64,000 nucleotides of DNA from Pinibacter soli (lineage in GTDB: Bacteria > Bacteroidota > Bacteroidia > Chitinophagales > Chitinophagaceae). A program made the translations under genes and the position numbers. Under the pieces are notes generated by a model. It saw only the letters and a list, made by a program, of their open reading frames with translations. It was not told the DNA's origin and searched no databases. The stretch covers positions 1 through 64,000 of the forward strand of contig NZ_JASBRG010000004.1 in assembly GCF_029961145.1 (NCBI RefSeq), in the 5' to 3' direction. Positions 24,043 through 33,067 of this stretch are shown here, in pieces; within the stretch, counting starts at the first letter, position 1; every line of letters begins with the position of its first letter.

Positions 24043-25281
24043 ATGCAGCAAACTAAAACAGTTGAGTTACTGGCCCCCGCGGGTAATTTTGAATCCTTGA
24101 CAGCCGCCATACAAAGTGGCGCTAATGCTGTCTATTTTGGAATCGACCAACTCAACATGAGGGCAAGAGCCACGATGAATTTTACTTTGGACGACCTGCA
24201 GAGCATAGCGTTTCAATGTCATGCAAAGAATGTAAAAGCTTATCTCACTCTCAATACAATTATTTACGATCATGATCTTTCGTTGATTAAAAACATTATC
24301 AACAGAGCCAAGGCAGCGGGCATCGATGCTGTTATTGCTGCGGATCATGCAGTAATCGCTCAGGCAGCATCTATTGGAATGCCCGTTCACATTTCCACAC
24401 AGGCAAATGTTTCCAATATAGAAACGGTCAAATTCTTCGCTCCTTTTGCGGATGTAATTGTGTTGGCAAGAGAATTGAGTTTGAAGCAAGTGGAAACAAT
24501 TTGTAAAGAAATTCAAAGGCAAAATATTTGCGGAGTTTCCGGCAACCCAATAAAAATAGAGGTCTTTGCACATGGTGCTTTATGCATGGCCGTTTCAGGA
24601 AAATGTTATTTGAGTCTGCACAGCCATAACGCTTCTGCAAACCGTGGCGCCTGTATTCAAAACTGCCGCCATCGCTACAAGGTAACAGACATTGAAGATG
24701 ATGTGGAGCTGGAAATAGACAACGAATATATCATGTCGTCAAAGGATCTCAAAACAATTGATTTTCTTGATCAGCTTTTACTTGCCGGCGTTGATGTATT
24801 AAAGATCGAAGGCCGCGGCCGCAGCCCTGAATATGTAAGCACCGTAACCGCATGCTACCGCGAAGCAATTGATGCTATAGCACAAAAAACATTTGACGAG
24901 GAAAAGATCAACCAATGGAACGAACGCCTCAAAGAAGTGTACAACCGTGATTTTTGGGGAGGTTATTTTCTTGGCAAAAAAATGGGCGAATGGAGCAATG
25001 CTGCCGGATCACAAGCAACCACGCAAAAGATCTATCTCGGCAAAGGCAAACATTATTTCTCCAAAACACAGATTGCAGAGTTTGAAATTGAAACCTATCA
25101 ATTGAATGTCGGCGACCGCATTCTCATAACAGGGCCAACTACGGGTGTGTACGAAAGTATTATCACTTCATTGCACGTGAATGATGATGGCGCAAAAGAC
25201 ATCGCTGTAAAGGGCGACAGATGCGCATTTCCAGTTGACAAGCCAATCAGAACCTCGGATAAATTATATAAAATAGTTTAG
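24043..25281 (+). CDS. U32 family peptidase-like protein (TrhP/RlhA type)
   Basis: 412 residues. A TIM-barrel-like N-terminal half beginning ELLAPAGNFESLTAAIQSGANAVYFG, followed by the U32 signature EVFAHGALCMAVSGKCYLS with further cysteines (NRGACIQNCRHRY) that in studied members bind an Fe-S cluster. Characterised relatives TrhP, RlhA and UbiU/UbiV carry out prephenate-dependent tRNA or rRNA hydroxylation or ubiquinone hydroxylation rather than proteolysis. The C-terminal beta-barrel (about 330-412) is also present. The small ferredoxin encoded 48 nt downstream is a natural electron donor for such a hydroxylase (inference). Substrate RNA not determined. Confidence 0.9.
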   Translation: MQQTKTVELLAPAGNFESLTAAIQSGANAVYFGIDQLNMRARATMNFTLDDLQSIAFQCHAKNVKAYLTLNTIIYDHDLSLIKNIINRAKAAGIDAVIAADHAVIAQAASIGMPVHISTQANVSNIETVKFFAPFADVIVLARELSLKQVETICKEIQRQNICGVSGNPIKIEVFAHGALCMAVSGKCYLSLHSHNASANRGACIQNCRHRYKVTDIEDDVELEIDNEYIMSSKDLKTIDFLDQLLLAGVDVLKIEGRGRSPEYVSTVTACYREAIDAIAQKTFDEEKINQWNERLKEVYNRDFWGGYFLGKKMGEWSNAAGSQATTQKIYLGKGKHYFSKTQIAEFEIETYQLNVGDRILITGPTTGVYESIITSLHVNDDGAKDIAVKGDRCAFPVDKPIRTSDKLYKIV

Positions 25282-25329
25282 TGCGAATATTTAGTGAGTT
25301 GAGAATTGGAAGTTGAAAATTATTAAATC

Positions 25330-25554
25330 ATGCCCATCGTAGTATATAGAAGGAACAAATGCATTGGTTGCAATTACTGCACTGAACACGCTCCGGAATT
25401 TTGGCGCATGTCAAAGAAGGATGGTAAAAGTGTATTGCTTAACTCCGTTGAAAAAAGCGGCCGTTGGAACCTTCGCATAAGCGAAGCCGATATCGAAGCA
25501 AACAAACGGGCCGCAGACGCATGCCCGGTGAAAGTGATTGAAGTGAATACCTAG
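25330..25554 (+). CDS. Small single-cluster ferredoxin
   Basis: 74 residues, cytoplasmic. Cysteines CIGCNYC near residue 11-17 plus a distant CPVKVIEV near the C-terminus give the four ligands of one [4Fe-4S] cluster, as in the Fer4_13/15 type. Sits 48 nt after the U32 gene in the same direction and is probably co-transcribed; it may supply electrons to it. Confidence 0.85.
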   Translation: MPIVVYRRNKCIGCNYCTEHAPEFWRMSKKDGKSVLLNSVEKSGRWNLRISEADIEANKRAADACPVKVIEVNT

Positions 25555-25777
25555 CATTACGTTAGGTGTTAAAAGCTAAAAGCATGTTCCATCATCCCGA
25601 GCAACGAGGCATCTGAGTCCTATTCAAGCAGAAGATCAAAACAAAACATTTAAGTTGTAAAGCACTAATTGTAGGCAAAGCCTTAGATTGGTTCGATAAT
25701 GCGCCAACGATCCTTTAAATATTTTCCTTGCAACTGTTGTTGAGCTTTGTATATAGCGAGCTTTTCTAAGACATTTA

Positions 25778-25808
25778 TTTGATTCAATAAAAAATGGAAT
25801 TAGTTTTG
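25778..25808 (+). promoter_or_regulatory. Promoter of the M23-like gene
   Basis: TTTG (25778-25781), 19-nt spacer, TAGTTTTG (25801-25808): exact consensus boxes at the right spacing, 28 nt before the ATG. The preceding part of the 282-nt gap (25555-25777) shows nothing else. Confidence 0.6.
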
Positions 25809-25836
25809 GGCTGTTCCAAAAGACAATCCCCCACAA

Positions 25837-26793
25837 ATGAATGAAAGGTCTAAAATTGCGATTAAGTTAATAACATCGCATATTGTTTTACTCTTGGTCT
25901 TAATTTTATTCTCTGTAATGTTAACCAATGACCGCTTCCTTTCTCTTTCAATAACTCAAACAGTATTGATTATCTTATACCTCGCAGGATATTGGGAGTT
26001 CTTTGGAATTAAATTCAGAAAATTGTTTTGTTTAACATCACAAGTTGCCATCATCACAATATTTTTTTGGAAATATCAAAAAGGCTGGAATAACCATACT
26101 AATCCTTACTTGATCATTAGCCTTGCTGCTATTCAAGCCTATCTACTTTTTGAATTGATAAAAATACTTTTTGTAACCTTAAAAAAAGACAAAGTATTTG
26201 TGGAAATATCGTTTCCTTTTAGATCCGGAGACTATTTAATTACAGATGGCGGAAATTCTAAAATTAGTCGCCTGATGAATTATCATTACTATTCGCCGAT
26301 ACATAAGAAGAACAAAACAAACAATTCAATGCTCTATGCTACAGATATAGTGAAAATTACCAAAACCCATTTTCTTCCAAAAACTAATAATGAATATCCC
26401 ATTTTTGGTGAGAATCTTTATAGCCCTATGGAGGGTATTGTCGTAAAAGTCGAAAAAAGCATTCCTGATAACGATACATTTTCTGGAAATTACCCCTATA
26501 ATACTGGTAATACTGTTGTAATAAAAAAAAATAACCATTATTTGTTGGTAGGCCATTTAAAAAAAGACAGTATAAAGGTTAAGCCAGGCGATATTGTCAA
26601 TAAAAATGATTTGCTTGGATTGGTTGGAAATTCAGGTTGGACAGAAAGGCCCCACTTACACATGCAATTAATCGAGAGTGATTCCGATAATTATTGGCGT
26701 GGAAAAGGCATTTGCATTAGATACAAAAATTTAAATCTATATAAAAACAGGTTGATCAAAGTACAAAACATGGATCACACTACTATCTTGTAG
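25837..26793 (+). CDS. Membrane-anchored M23 peptidase-like protein with an altered zinc site
   Basis: 318 residues. Four hydrophobic helices in the first 120 residues place the protein in the inner membrane; the C-terminal half is a LytM/M23 domain with SPMEGIVVKVEKS, the GH in LLVGHLKKDSIKVKPGD, and the HLHM (HxH) motif in RPHLHMQ. In canonical M23 enzymes the first zinc ligand is a His four residues before the Asp (HxxxD). Here the corresponding stretch is LYATD, so the Asp is kept but that His is not present. It may be inactive, use another ligand, or act as a regulator of other envelope hydrolases. A second ATG follows one codon later. Confidence 0.82.
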   Translation: MNERSKIAIKLITSHIVLLLVLILFSVMLTNDRFLSLSITQTVLIILYLAGYWEFFGIKFRKLFCLTSQVAIITIFFWKYQKGWNNHTNPYLIISLAAIQAYLLFELIKILFVTLKKDKVFVEISFPFRSGDYLITDGGNSKISRLMNYHYYSPIHKKNKTNNSMLYATDIVKITKTHFLPKTNNEYPIFGENLYSPMEGIVVKVEKSIPDNDTFSGNYPYNTGNTVVIKKNNHYLLVGHLKKDSIKVKPGDIVNKNDLLGLVGNSGWTERPHLHMQLIESDSDNYWRGKGICIRYKNLNLYKNRLIKVQNMDHTTIL

Positions 26794-26836
26794 AAACGTG
26801 GTGTAGCCAATATTTCAGCTTGGTCCTATCTATCTA

Positions 26837-27427
26837 CTATTTCTTGTTGTATTTATTATCTTTCCACCTGTTCGTTCCGGCTGCACAGTCGGAAATCAAT
26901 TGTTGCAGTCGTTTTAATTGGGTGCCGTTCTGTTTTGCGGTCATCACCCAACTTATAGATAGCTTCCTGTAAGAAGGCGCCAGCGATTGAAAATATTTCC
27001 ACGCTTTTTCGTTTGCACTGAACTGCTTTTTAAACTCAGCATCTAGCTCTATTTCCTCATTTTCGTGTGGATACACTCTTGATTTACTTTCTGTTCTTTT
27101 GGAAAAGCTTTCCAATCCGGCGGGTTGCATCAGGCCCTGCCTTGTCAGCTCTTCAACTTTTGTGATGTTAACGGCACTCCAAATACTATTAGGTTTACGT
27201 TGCGTAAACCGGATTTGGTAGCTCTCTTCATCGATTGATTTTCGCACGGCATCTATCCAGCCAAAACAAAGAGCCTCATCAACAGCATCTGACCAGGTTA
27301 TACTGGTTTTTCCGCTGCCGACTTTATAAAATCCAACCAACAATTCTGTTTCCTTTTTATGATTTTTCTGCAGCCATTTTCTAAAATCGGATTTCTTTTC
27401 AAAGAATACTGGTCCTTCATTCTTCAT
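26837..27427 (-). CDS. YdeI/OmpD-associated family protein
   Basis: 196 residues. N-terminal half is the YdeI-type domain: FRKWLQKNHKKETELLVGFYKVGSGKTSITWSDAVDEALCFGWIDAVRKSIDEESYQIRFTQRK; the C-terminal half (about 120-190) is the bacteriocin-protection/YdeI C-terminal region (FKKQFSANEKAWKYFQSLAPSYRKLSISWVMTAKQ). Cytoplasmic, function not defined; in some bacteria linked to resistance to cationic peptides. The downstream gap is short. Confidence 0.9.
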   Translation of the reverse strand: MKNEGPVFFEKKSDFRKWLQKNHKKETELLVGFYKVGSGKTSITWSDAVDEALCFGWIDAVRKSIDEESYQIRFTQRKPNSIWSAVNITKVEELTRQGLMQPAGLESFSKRTESKSRVYPHENEEIELDAEFKKQFSANEKAWKYFQSLAPSYRKLSISWVMTAKQNGTQLKRLQQLISDCAAGTNRWKDNKYNKK

Positions 27428-27475
27428 GAACGCTTTGTTTTGCTAAAGGTAAGAATAAGCATGCAGCCATGTTTT

Positions 27476-28564
27476 CTAATCCAGAAAATAGAGCGTTACG
27501 CCAAAGATCGCGTACACGGACAGCAGGAGCACCCCGAGGTACCACGTGGACTTTCCGTGATTGGACGTGAGCGCCACCGTTAATGTTCCAAACAAAAGCA
27601 TAAAGATCAATCCGCCTTTAAAGCTGAGATCCATGTGAGCAGGCGCAATAAAGTAACTGAGCATCACCATAAGCGGTGTTACGAAAAGAGCGATCTGCGC
27701 AGAGCTGCCCATAGCAATACCTACGCTGATATCCAGCTTGTTTTTCTTGGCGGCAGAAAATGCTGACATCATTTCGGCTGCTGCACCTACTATCGGTATA
27801 ATGATGAATCCTACGAACCCCTGTGACAATCCCATTTTTTCGGAAGCATCTTGCACACCTTCCACAAAAATCTCACTCACTATGGCAATACAAGTCGCTG
27901 ATATTATAAGCACAATTACAGCTGTCTTTACGGGCCACACATGTTCTTCGCCATGTCCACCTTCTACTTCTTCCGACTTGAAAAAATTCGAATGGGTTTT
28001 TAATGAAAAAAATAAACTCAGCAAATAAACGACCATTAATAAAATCGCAATACCAAGGCTGATCTTTTCCAATGGCACCGTTTTTTCACCCTCAGAAACT
28101 TTCGCTACAACGGTAGGCACCATTAAAGCGATGCAAACAACAAACAACAATGATGATTGAATGAATGCATTCAGCCTGTTAAAGTTTTGAACTCTATATT
28201 TTAGCCCGCCTTGTAAAAAAGACATTCCCAGCATGAACAACGAGTTGGTAACCACAGCGCCGGCAATAGAAGCTTTTACAAGATCTATCAAACCCTGATT
28301 CAGCGCTGCAATGAAGATCACCATTTCTGTAAGATTGCCCAATGTTGCGTTAAGCAAACCACCGATGGTATCGCCGGTTTTGGCGGCAATGCCTTCAGTG
28401 GCGTGCGATAGAAAGGCTGCCAGCGGGATGATTGCAATCAGCGACAGAAGGAACATTAATGTGTCCGATCCACTATGAGTCCAATGCAATATCAATACAA
28501 TTGGTACGGCAATGCCCATCCAAAAAATGGGTTTTGATTTGATGTCTTTTACAAACTGGTTCAT
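27476..28564 (-). CDS. cax: Calcium/proton antiporter (CaCA family)
   Basis: 362 residues, about 11 membrane helices. Two repeated alpha motifs are clear: GNLTEMVIFIAALNQGLIDLVKAS with VTNSLFMLG, and the second PIVGAAAEMMSAFSAAKKNKLDISVGIAMGSSAQIALFV, the conserved Glu-containing halves that bind Ca2+. An acidic/His loop (EEVEGGHGEEH) sits between the halves. Exports Ca2+ in exchange for protons across the inner membrane. Followed in the same direction upstream by a K+ channel gene. Confidence 0.93.
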   Translation of the reverse strand: MNQFVKDIKSKPIFWMGIAVPIVLILHWTHSGSDTLMFLLSLIAIIPLAAFLSHATEGIAAKTGDTIGGLLNATLGNLTEMVIFIAALNQGLIDLVKASIAGAVVTNSLFMLGMSFLQGGLKYRVQNFNRLNAFIQSSLLFVVCIALMVPTVVAKVSEGEKTVPLEKISLGIAILLMVVYLLSLFFSLKTHSNFFKSEEVEGGHGEEHVWPVKTAVIVLIISATCIAIVSEIFVEGVQDASEKMGLSQGFVGFIIIPIVGAAAEMMSAFSAAKKNKLDISVGIAMGSSAQIALFVTPLMVMLSYFIAPAHMDLSFKGGLIFMLLFGTLTVALTSNHGKSTWYLGVLLLSVYAIFGVTLYFLD

Positions 28565-28618
28565 AAAGTTGGGGAGTTGTTATTGAATGGTTAGTTGGAA
28601 TCAGATTGATTGATTTAT

Positions 28619-29290
28619 TTATTTTTGTTTTCTTTCTTTTGACGATTCAAATTCCATCGACACAAGCCGCGCTATCAACACTGCGGGATACAACTGCCCT
28701 ATCAGTGCTTCCATGTTTGCCAGCGATCTGCTAAAAGGCAATGCCGGATTAATATCACCATAACCAGCAGTGGTCAATGTTGTAAGACTGAAATACATGA
28801 ATTCCTTTCTATCCGATGAGGCCAATCCTTTAAAGGCAGCGCCTCCCTCAATCAGGTAAATCGTTTGATACAATAAAGCAAATATGAAACTGAGGAGGAG
28901 ATAAACCACTACCGCACCAAATACCCGGTGCACGGTTACGGGGCCGTCGTGGAACGTGCGAAGCAGTACTACCCAGCTAAGCAGCATGCAATACAAAACG
29001 GTAAGTAAGTTGTTAATCACATCCAGCGATGGAGAACGGAATATTGCGCCGAGAATAATGAGGACAACCAGGGCGGAGACAATTAATTTCAGGATGAAAT
29101 TCTCGAAAAATATCAATATGCCGGTTACAAGTAAACAAATGTAGAAAGCAAAGAAGATCAGTCTGCCAAAGGTAGTGCCCTGCCCAAATGGAATAACGAT
29201 GAAAATGTGTATAAATAGAATACAAAGCAAAACGGTAAGGCTTGCTTCCTGGGCCCAGAGTGACTGAATTTTTTTGCCAACTGCGTTCAT
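28619..29290 (-). CDS. K+ channel family membrane protein
   Basis: 223 residues with several hydrophobic helices and a pore loop near the C-terminus: TLTTAGYGDINP, matching the K+ selectivity filter with A for V (TAGYGD). Lacks the charged S4 seen in the channel at 1909-2751, so it is not a voltage-sensor type. Inner membrane, passive K+ flux. Located 54 nt upstream of the Ca2+/H+ antiporter gene, so the two could be one ion-homeostasis unit. Confidence 0.88.
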   Translation of the reverse strand: MNAVGKKIQSLWAQEASLTVLLCILFIHIFIVIPFGQGTTFGRLIFFAFYICLLVTGILIFFENFILKLIVSALVVLIILGAIFRSPSLDVINNLLTVLYCMLLSWVVLLRTFHDGPVTVHRVFGAVVVYLLLSFIFALLYQTIYLIEGGAAFKGLASSDRKEFMYFSLTTLTTAGYGDINPALPFSRSLANMEALIGQLYPAVLIARLVSMEFESSKERKQK

Positions 29291-29358
29291 ATCGGAGCGG
29301 GTTACTTATGACGAATAAGCTCATCCGAAATGAAACAAAGGACGGCGGGAAATTGTTC

Positions 29359-29541
29359 GAATGACTGAATAAACTGAATGGACTGAGGGGGAATTACTGA
29401 ATAATAGAATTATTGAAGGCCAGAGACCGAAGAGTATGTTGCACATACACCTCCAGTTTATTCAGTCTATTCAGTTTATTCTGTTCATTCTGTTTCAAAT
29501 CAAATCAATGTACATCAGTTTAATCTGCGTCATCTGCCTGC
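29359..29541. repeat. ACTGAATAA-type inverted pair plus a GATGACGCAGATT copy
   Basis: Left arm 29359-29415 (ACTGAATAAACTGAATGG words) and right arm 29454-29497 (TTCAGTTTATTC words) face each other, followed by an inverted copy of the other family at 29503-29541. Two unrelated repeat families are thus stacked in one gene gap. Confidence 0.75.
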
Positions 29542-29545
29542 TCTC

Positions 29546-30697
29546 TCAAAAGTCCACTTTCAGCACCTTTCGTACTTGTGTTTGTTTAAATTTCTCAGGC
29601 AGCGAGCGCATGAAAGTGTTCCTGAGGCGGCAGAGCAATGCATTTTCCATTTGGGCCATTCTCCCCAACACCCAGGAAGTGTTTGTAATATTGCGGGTGC
29701 GTGCCAGGCGCCTTTTTTCGAAGCCAAGAAAAGCTTCCGGTGCCGTTTTATGTTTCGCCAGTTCGTCGGCCAGCACAATGGCGTCCTCTATGCCCTGGCA
29801 GGCGCCTTGTCCCATATTGGGCGTTGTGGCGTGCGCAGCGTCGCCAATAAGCAAAATGTTGCCAAATGCAAAATGCTGTAATGGCCTGAGGTCAATAATA
29901 TCACTCCAGATCAACGCTTCATCGGGAGTTTGAGCAAGCAATGTTTGTATGTCCTGGTGGTATGATACGAATTCTTTTTGCAGATCAGCGACTTTAAAGC
30001 CACGCATTGTTACATCATTCTGCTGAGCGTTGATACAGGCGAACCAATACACCTTATCGTCGGCAAGGGGCGCTATGCCAAACCGTCCTTTTGCGCCCCA
30101 TGTTTCCGAACTCCCCGCTTCGTTGAACCGGGCGGTATTTACAACAGCCCTCCAACAGGTATAGCCGGCATATCTTGGCGTTGATTCAGGAAGTAACAGT
30201 TTTCGTACCGGAGAATGAATGCCGTCTGCGGCGATGAGATAAGTCGTCGCATGGGTGGTTCCATCTTCAAAATGCAATACAATTTCATTTTCCATTTGCT
30301 CGAAAGACCTGAGTCTTTTATTCGTATGTATAGGAGTCGCAGGAATTTTTGACAACAAAACATTATGCAATACGGCGCGGTGTATGGTAAAATTATCCGG
30401 CGCTCCATCTACTGACAAAAACGTTGTGTCAGTTCTGGTGATCAATTTGCCACCGGAGGAAAGAATATCGAATCCTGACAATTGTTTTCCCAAAGGAATG
30501 ATATCTGTATCTATACCCAGCTTGCGATATGCCAGCATTGCATTTGCTGCGAGTACAATTCCCGCTCCCACAGGCTTCACTTCCGGCGCAGCCTCGAAGA
30601 TGGTAGTCTTTATCCCTTTCTGTGAAAGCGCTATGCCAGCAGTAAGCCCGGCAATACCGCCGCCTATGATGGCGAATGTTTCGTTGGTTTGGATCAT
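29546..30697 (-). CDS. FAD-dependent monooxygenase
   Basis: 383 residues. N-terminal FAD site AIIGGGIAGLTAGIALSQKGIKTTIFE (GxGxxG), a GAGI loop with LAANAML, and the C-terminal GD motif LIGDAAHATTPNMGQGACQGIEDA that binds the FAD ribityl chain. Class A flavoprotein hydroxylase fold, related to salicylate hydroxylase, TetX or zeaxanthin epoxidase-like enzymes. Substrate unknown; NADH/NADPH and O2 dependent. No neighbour suggests a pathway. Confidence 0.9.
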   Translation of the reverse strand: MIQTNETFAIIGGGIAGLTAGIALSQKGIKTTIFEAAPEVKPVGAGIVLAANAMLAYRKLGIDTDIIPLGKQLSGFDILSSGGKLITRTDTTFLSVDGAPDNFTIHRAVLHNVLLSKIPATPIHTNKRLRSFEQMENEIVLHFEDGTTHATTYLIAADGIHSPVRKLLLPESTPRYAGYTCWRAVVNTARFNEAGSSETWGAKGRFGIAPLADDKVYWFACINAQQNDVTMRGFKVADLQKEFVSYHQDIQTLLAQTPDEALIWSDIIDLRPLQHFAFGNILLIGDAAHATTPNMGQGACQGIEDAIVLADELAKHKTAPEAFLGFEKRRLARTRNITNTSWVLGRMAQMENALLCRLRNTFMRSLPEKFKQTQVRKVLKVDF

Positions 30698-30861
30698 GAT
30701 GCAAGATAAACCTCAATTAAGAATTAGGAATTAAGAATTCTTCAGGTGCAACTTTTGCATTAATGCAAAAGCCTTTCTAAATGAAAAGTGCAGCATCCAA
30801 TTATGAAGACTGCACCTTTAATTCGTAATTCTTATTTCTTATTTTCTAATTTCCGTTTCCT

Positions 30862-31470
30862 TTATTGTTTCGGAAAACCAGGATCTGCTTTTACTTCATT
30901 CAATTGTTGCGTGTGCCTGTTAGTGTGTGCACCGATCAGCAATATCATTTGATACGCATCTGCTTTACCAAAAGGCAGTTTGGATACATGGTTCCTCAAA
31001 TCCTCGTCTGTACCTTGTACATATTTGATGAGATTGTCTCTGTCAGTATTAAACTGCGCCAAAGTTTCCGCCAGTGTTTTGTAAGGAGAATTCACGGGTT
31101 TGAAAGGCTCGGGAGCCTGCGCTTTGTGGCTTCTGTCTTCGATCATTGCAACAAACTGTTCATCAGTAAAACTTGTTTTAAAAGCGCTGTCGTTTGGCGC
31201 TTTTGCCATCTTTTGCTGACCTTCGAATATGCCTTTTGAAGAGAGCGTGATATGCTGTACACACTCCAATACAGACCAGCGATCTGGCGCAGGCTTAAAA
31301 TTCAATTGTGCGTCGGACAAACCTTGTACACTGGCGAGAAGATCGTTTTTAGTTTTGTTGAGAAGATCAACAGCAAACTTTCTTTCAGCATCGGTAAGCC
31401 CCTTTTTGTTGTACGTTGTAAAACTACCGAACAAAACGGGAAAGAATAACAGTAAGAATAATGATTTCAT
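30862..31470 (-). CDS. Secreted DinB/YfiT-fold protein
   Basis: 202 residues from ATG 31470 (upstream codons lack support). Signal peptide MKSLFLLLFFPVLFGSFT. Helical DinB-2 domain: KPAPDRWSVLECVQHITLSSKGI (first His), SHKAQAPEPF, and IGAHTNRHTQQLNEVK (HxxxH). The three His pattern fits a metal-binding DinB fold, usually a thiol-dependent hydrolase or transferase. Export is less usual for the family. Confidence 0.85.
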   Translation of the reverse strand: MKSLFLLLFFPVLFGSFTTYNKKGLTDAERKFAVDLLNKTKNDLLASVQGLSDAQLNFKPAPDRWSVLECVQHITLSSKGIFEGQQKMAKAPNDSAFKTSFTDEQFVAMIEDRSHKAQAPEPFKPVNSPYKTLAETLAQFNTDRDNLIKYVQGTDEDLRNHVSKLPFGKADAYQMILLIGAHTNRHTQQLNEVKADPGFPKQ

Positions 31471-31524
31471 GGTGTTTAGCTTTTTTAATGTTAAGCGATG
31501 TAAAGGTAGAAACATATTTGAGGA

Positions 31525-31658
31525 ACTAGTAACTGATTAACTGAACAACTGAATGGTTGAACGTCAAATAGCGTGACTGTTCTTCGATCTCAAATAATTC
31601 AGTTATTCGATTATCCGTCGTTATTCAGTCATTCAGTTACTCAGTTATTCAGTAATTT
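31525..31658. repeat. ACTGAATAA-type inverted pair
   Basis: Left arm 31525-31561 (TAACTGATTAACTGAACAACTGAATGG words) and right arm 31594-31658 (TTATTCAGTTACTCAG words) between two minus-strand genes. The right arm ends 4 nt from the GlxA-type gene. Confidence 0.8.
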
Positions 31659-31661
31659 CTC

Positions 31662-32642
31662 TCAAACCGCAACTCTCTCCTTGCTATACTTACTTTTATA
31701 ATCCAGCGGAGACAGTCCGGTCACTTTCTTGAAGACTTCCCTGAAGGCCTTGTCATCATTATACCCCACGTCATTCATGATCTCGTAAATTGATTTACGG
31801 CCTTTCTCCAATTCTTTTTTAGCAGCTTCAACTTTCACACGTTGCAGATACTCTACAGGTGTATTTCCGGTGGCTTTAATAAATCTTCTGTCAAAATTGC
31901 GACGGCTGATGGCGAGCTGCGATGCCAGTTTTTCAAATGAAATTTTTTCATCAATATTCTCTTCAATATATTTTTGCGCTTCGGTGATCACTTCATCACC
32001 ATGCCCCTTTTGTATATGAAAGATAGAGAACTGCGATTGTGTTGTTCTTTCTATGTCTATCTGAAAAATCTTGGAGCAAAAGATTGCTACCGATCTGTCA
32101 AACAATTTTTCCACGAGGTACAACATAAGATTCAAAAATGAATAACCACCTCCATTTGTGTAAATGCCATTTTCATCAGTGATGATCTTATCCTGCAAAA
32201 CCTTCACGTTGGGATACATTTCCCTGAAAGCCTCCGTGGAGTTCCAGTGTGTCGAACAGGTCTTTCCTTCCAGCAAACCCGTTGCCGCAAGGAGGAATGC
32301 ACCCGAACACATACTCGCAATTTCCGCGCCATTCTTATATTGCTCACCTATCCAATCAATCAATGCCTCATTCTTTTTGATCGTCTCTTTATAGTCGCCA
32401 AATATGGATGGAATGATCAGCAGATCAGTTTTTTTAATCGTTCTTATGTCGGTGGGATGAACGGTGAAATAGCCCTTGCTTATTACAGATTCCTTAACAA
32501 AGCCCGCAATAAGGATATCAAGCTTTGGCCGGTTGCCAATTTTTTGCCAATAGTCATTTGCCCTGCTTAGAATTTCCCACGCACCGGCTACACTGTTTAG
32601 GTTGAGTTCACAGTCCGGAACAACTATTGTAATATTCTTCAT
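31662..32642 (-). CDS. GlxA-type AraC family transcription regulator
   Basis: 326 residues from ATG 32642. N-terminal DJ-1/PfpI-like amidotransferase domain (ITIVVPDCELNLNSVAGAWEIL, then AEIASMCSGAFLLAATGLLEGKTCSTHW with the nucleophile-elbow Cys), and a C-terminal double helix-turn-helix AraC domain (KISFEKLASQLAISRRNFDRRFIKATGNTPVEYLQRVK...IYEIMNDVGYNDDKAFREVFKKVTGLSPLDYK). This is the GlxA architecture; ligand unknown. Divergent from the SRPBCC genes at 33068, which are candidate targets (inference). Confidence 0.92.
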   Translation of the reverse strand: MKNITIVVPDCELNLNSVAGAWEILSRANDYWQKIGNRPKLDILIAGFVKESVISKGYFTVHPTDIRTIKKTDLLIIPSIFGDYKETIKKNEALIDWIGEQYKNGAEIASMCSGAFLLAATGLLEGKTCSTHWNSTEAFREMYPNVKVLQDKIITDENGIYTNGGGYSFLNLMLYLVEKLFDRSVAIFCSKIFQIDIERTTQSQFSIFHIQKGHGDEVITEAQKYIEENIDEKISFEKLASQLAISRRNFDRRFIKATGNTPVEYLQRVKVEAAKKELEKGRKSIYEIMNDVGYNDDKAFREVFKKVTGLSPLDYKSKYSKERVAV

Positions 32643-33067
32643 AAAAAATCTTTCCATAAATGTAGACAAAACCACTGTCCAAATCAACCCCTCAGAAAGT
32701 CTATTTCACACCCTGCTAATTTCTTATTTAGACAATAGCTTTGATCCCGGAAACAGTTTCTTCATCAAATGCTTTTTTTATGGGCCGGGCTGAGGGAATA
32801 CTATTGAGCTTCCGTTGCGTCGCACACTTGTGCATTTAGAATAATATTGAGCAATGCGGCACAGACGCTGAATAAAGAACTAAAGGTACAAGTTCCGATT
32901 TCACTTCGTATCGGAATCCCGATGAGATATTGAATCGGGACGACGCAAGCAAAGCTTAATAGATAATCTGTCGCTTGGTTCATCGAGAAAACTCCCCCAA
33001 CGCTACCCTTCCTGAATTATTTGATGGAGAACTGACCAAACAACATTCACGCAAAAATCAACACTAT
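32643..33067. other. Non-coding region with twin hairpins and a dispersed 17-bp motif
   Basis: 425 nt without a gene. An inverted copy of the 17-bp motif (CAAGTGTGCGACGCAAC on the minus strand) is at 32814-32830. Two adjacent hairpins follow: TTCCGAT (32893-32899) with ATCGGAA (32910-32916), then TCCCGAT (32917-32923) with ATCGGGA (32934-32940). The stems share the core CCGAT/ATCGG, so the two can also cross-pair. A reading frame that extends the SRPBCC gene upstream to 32975 is not supported. Confidence 0.65.
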
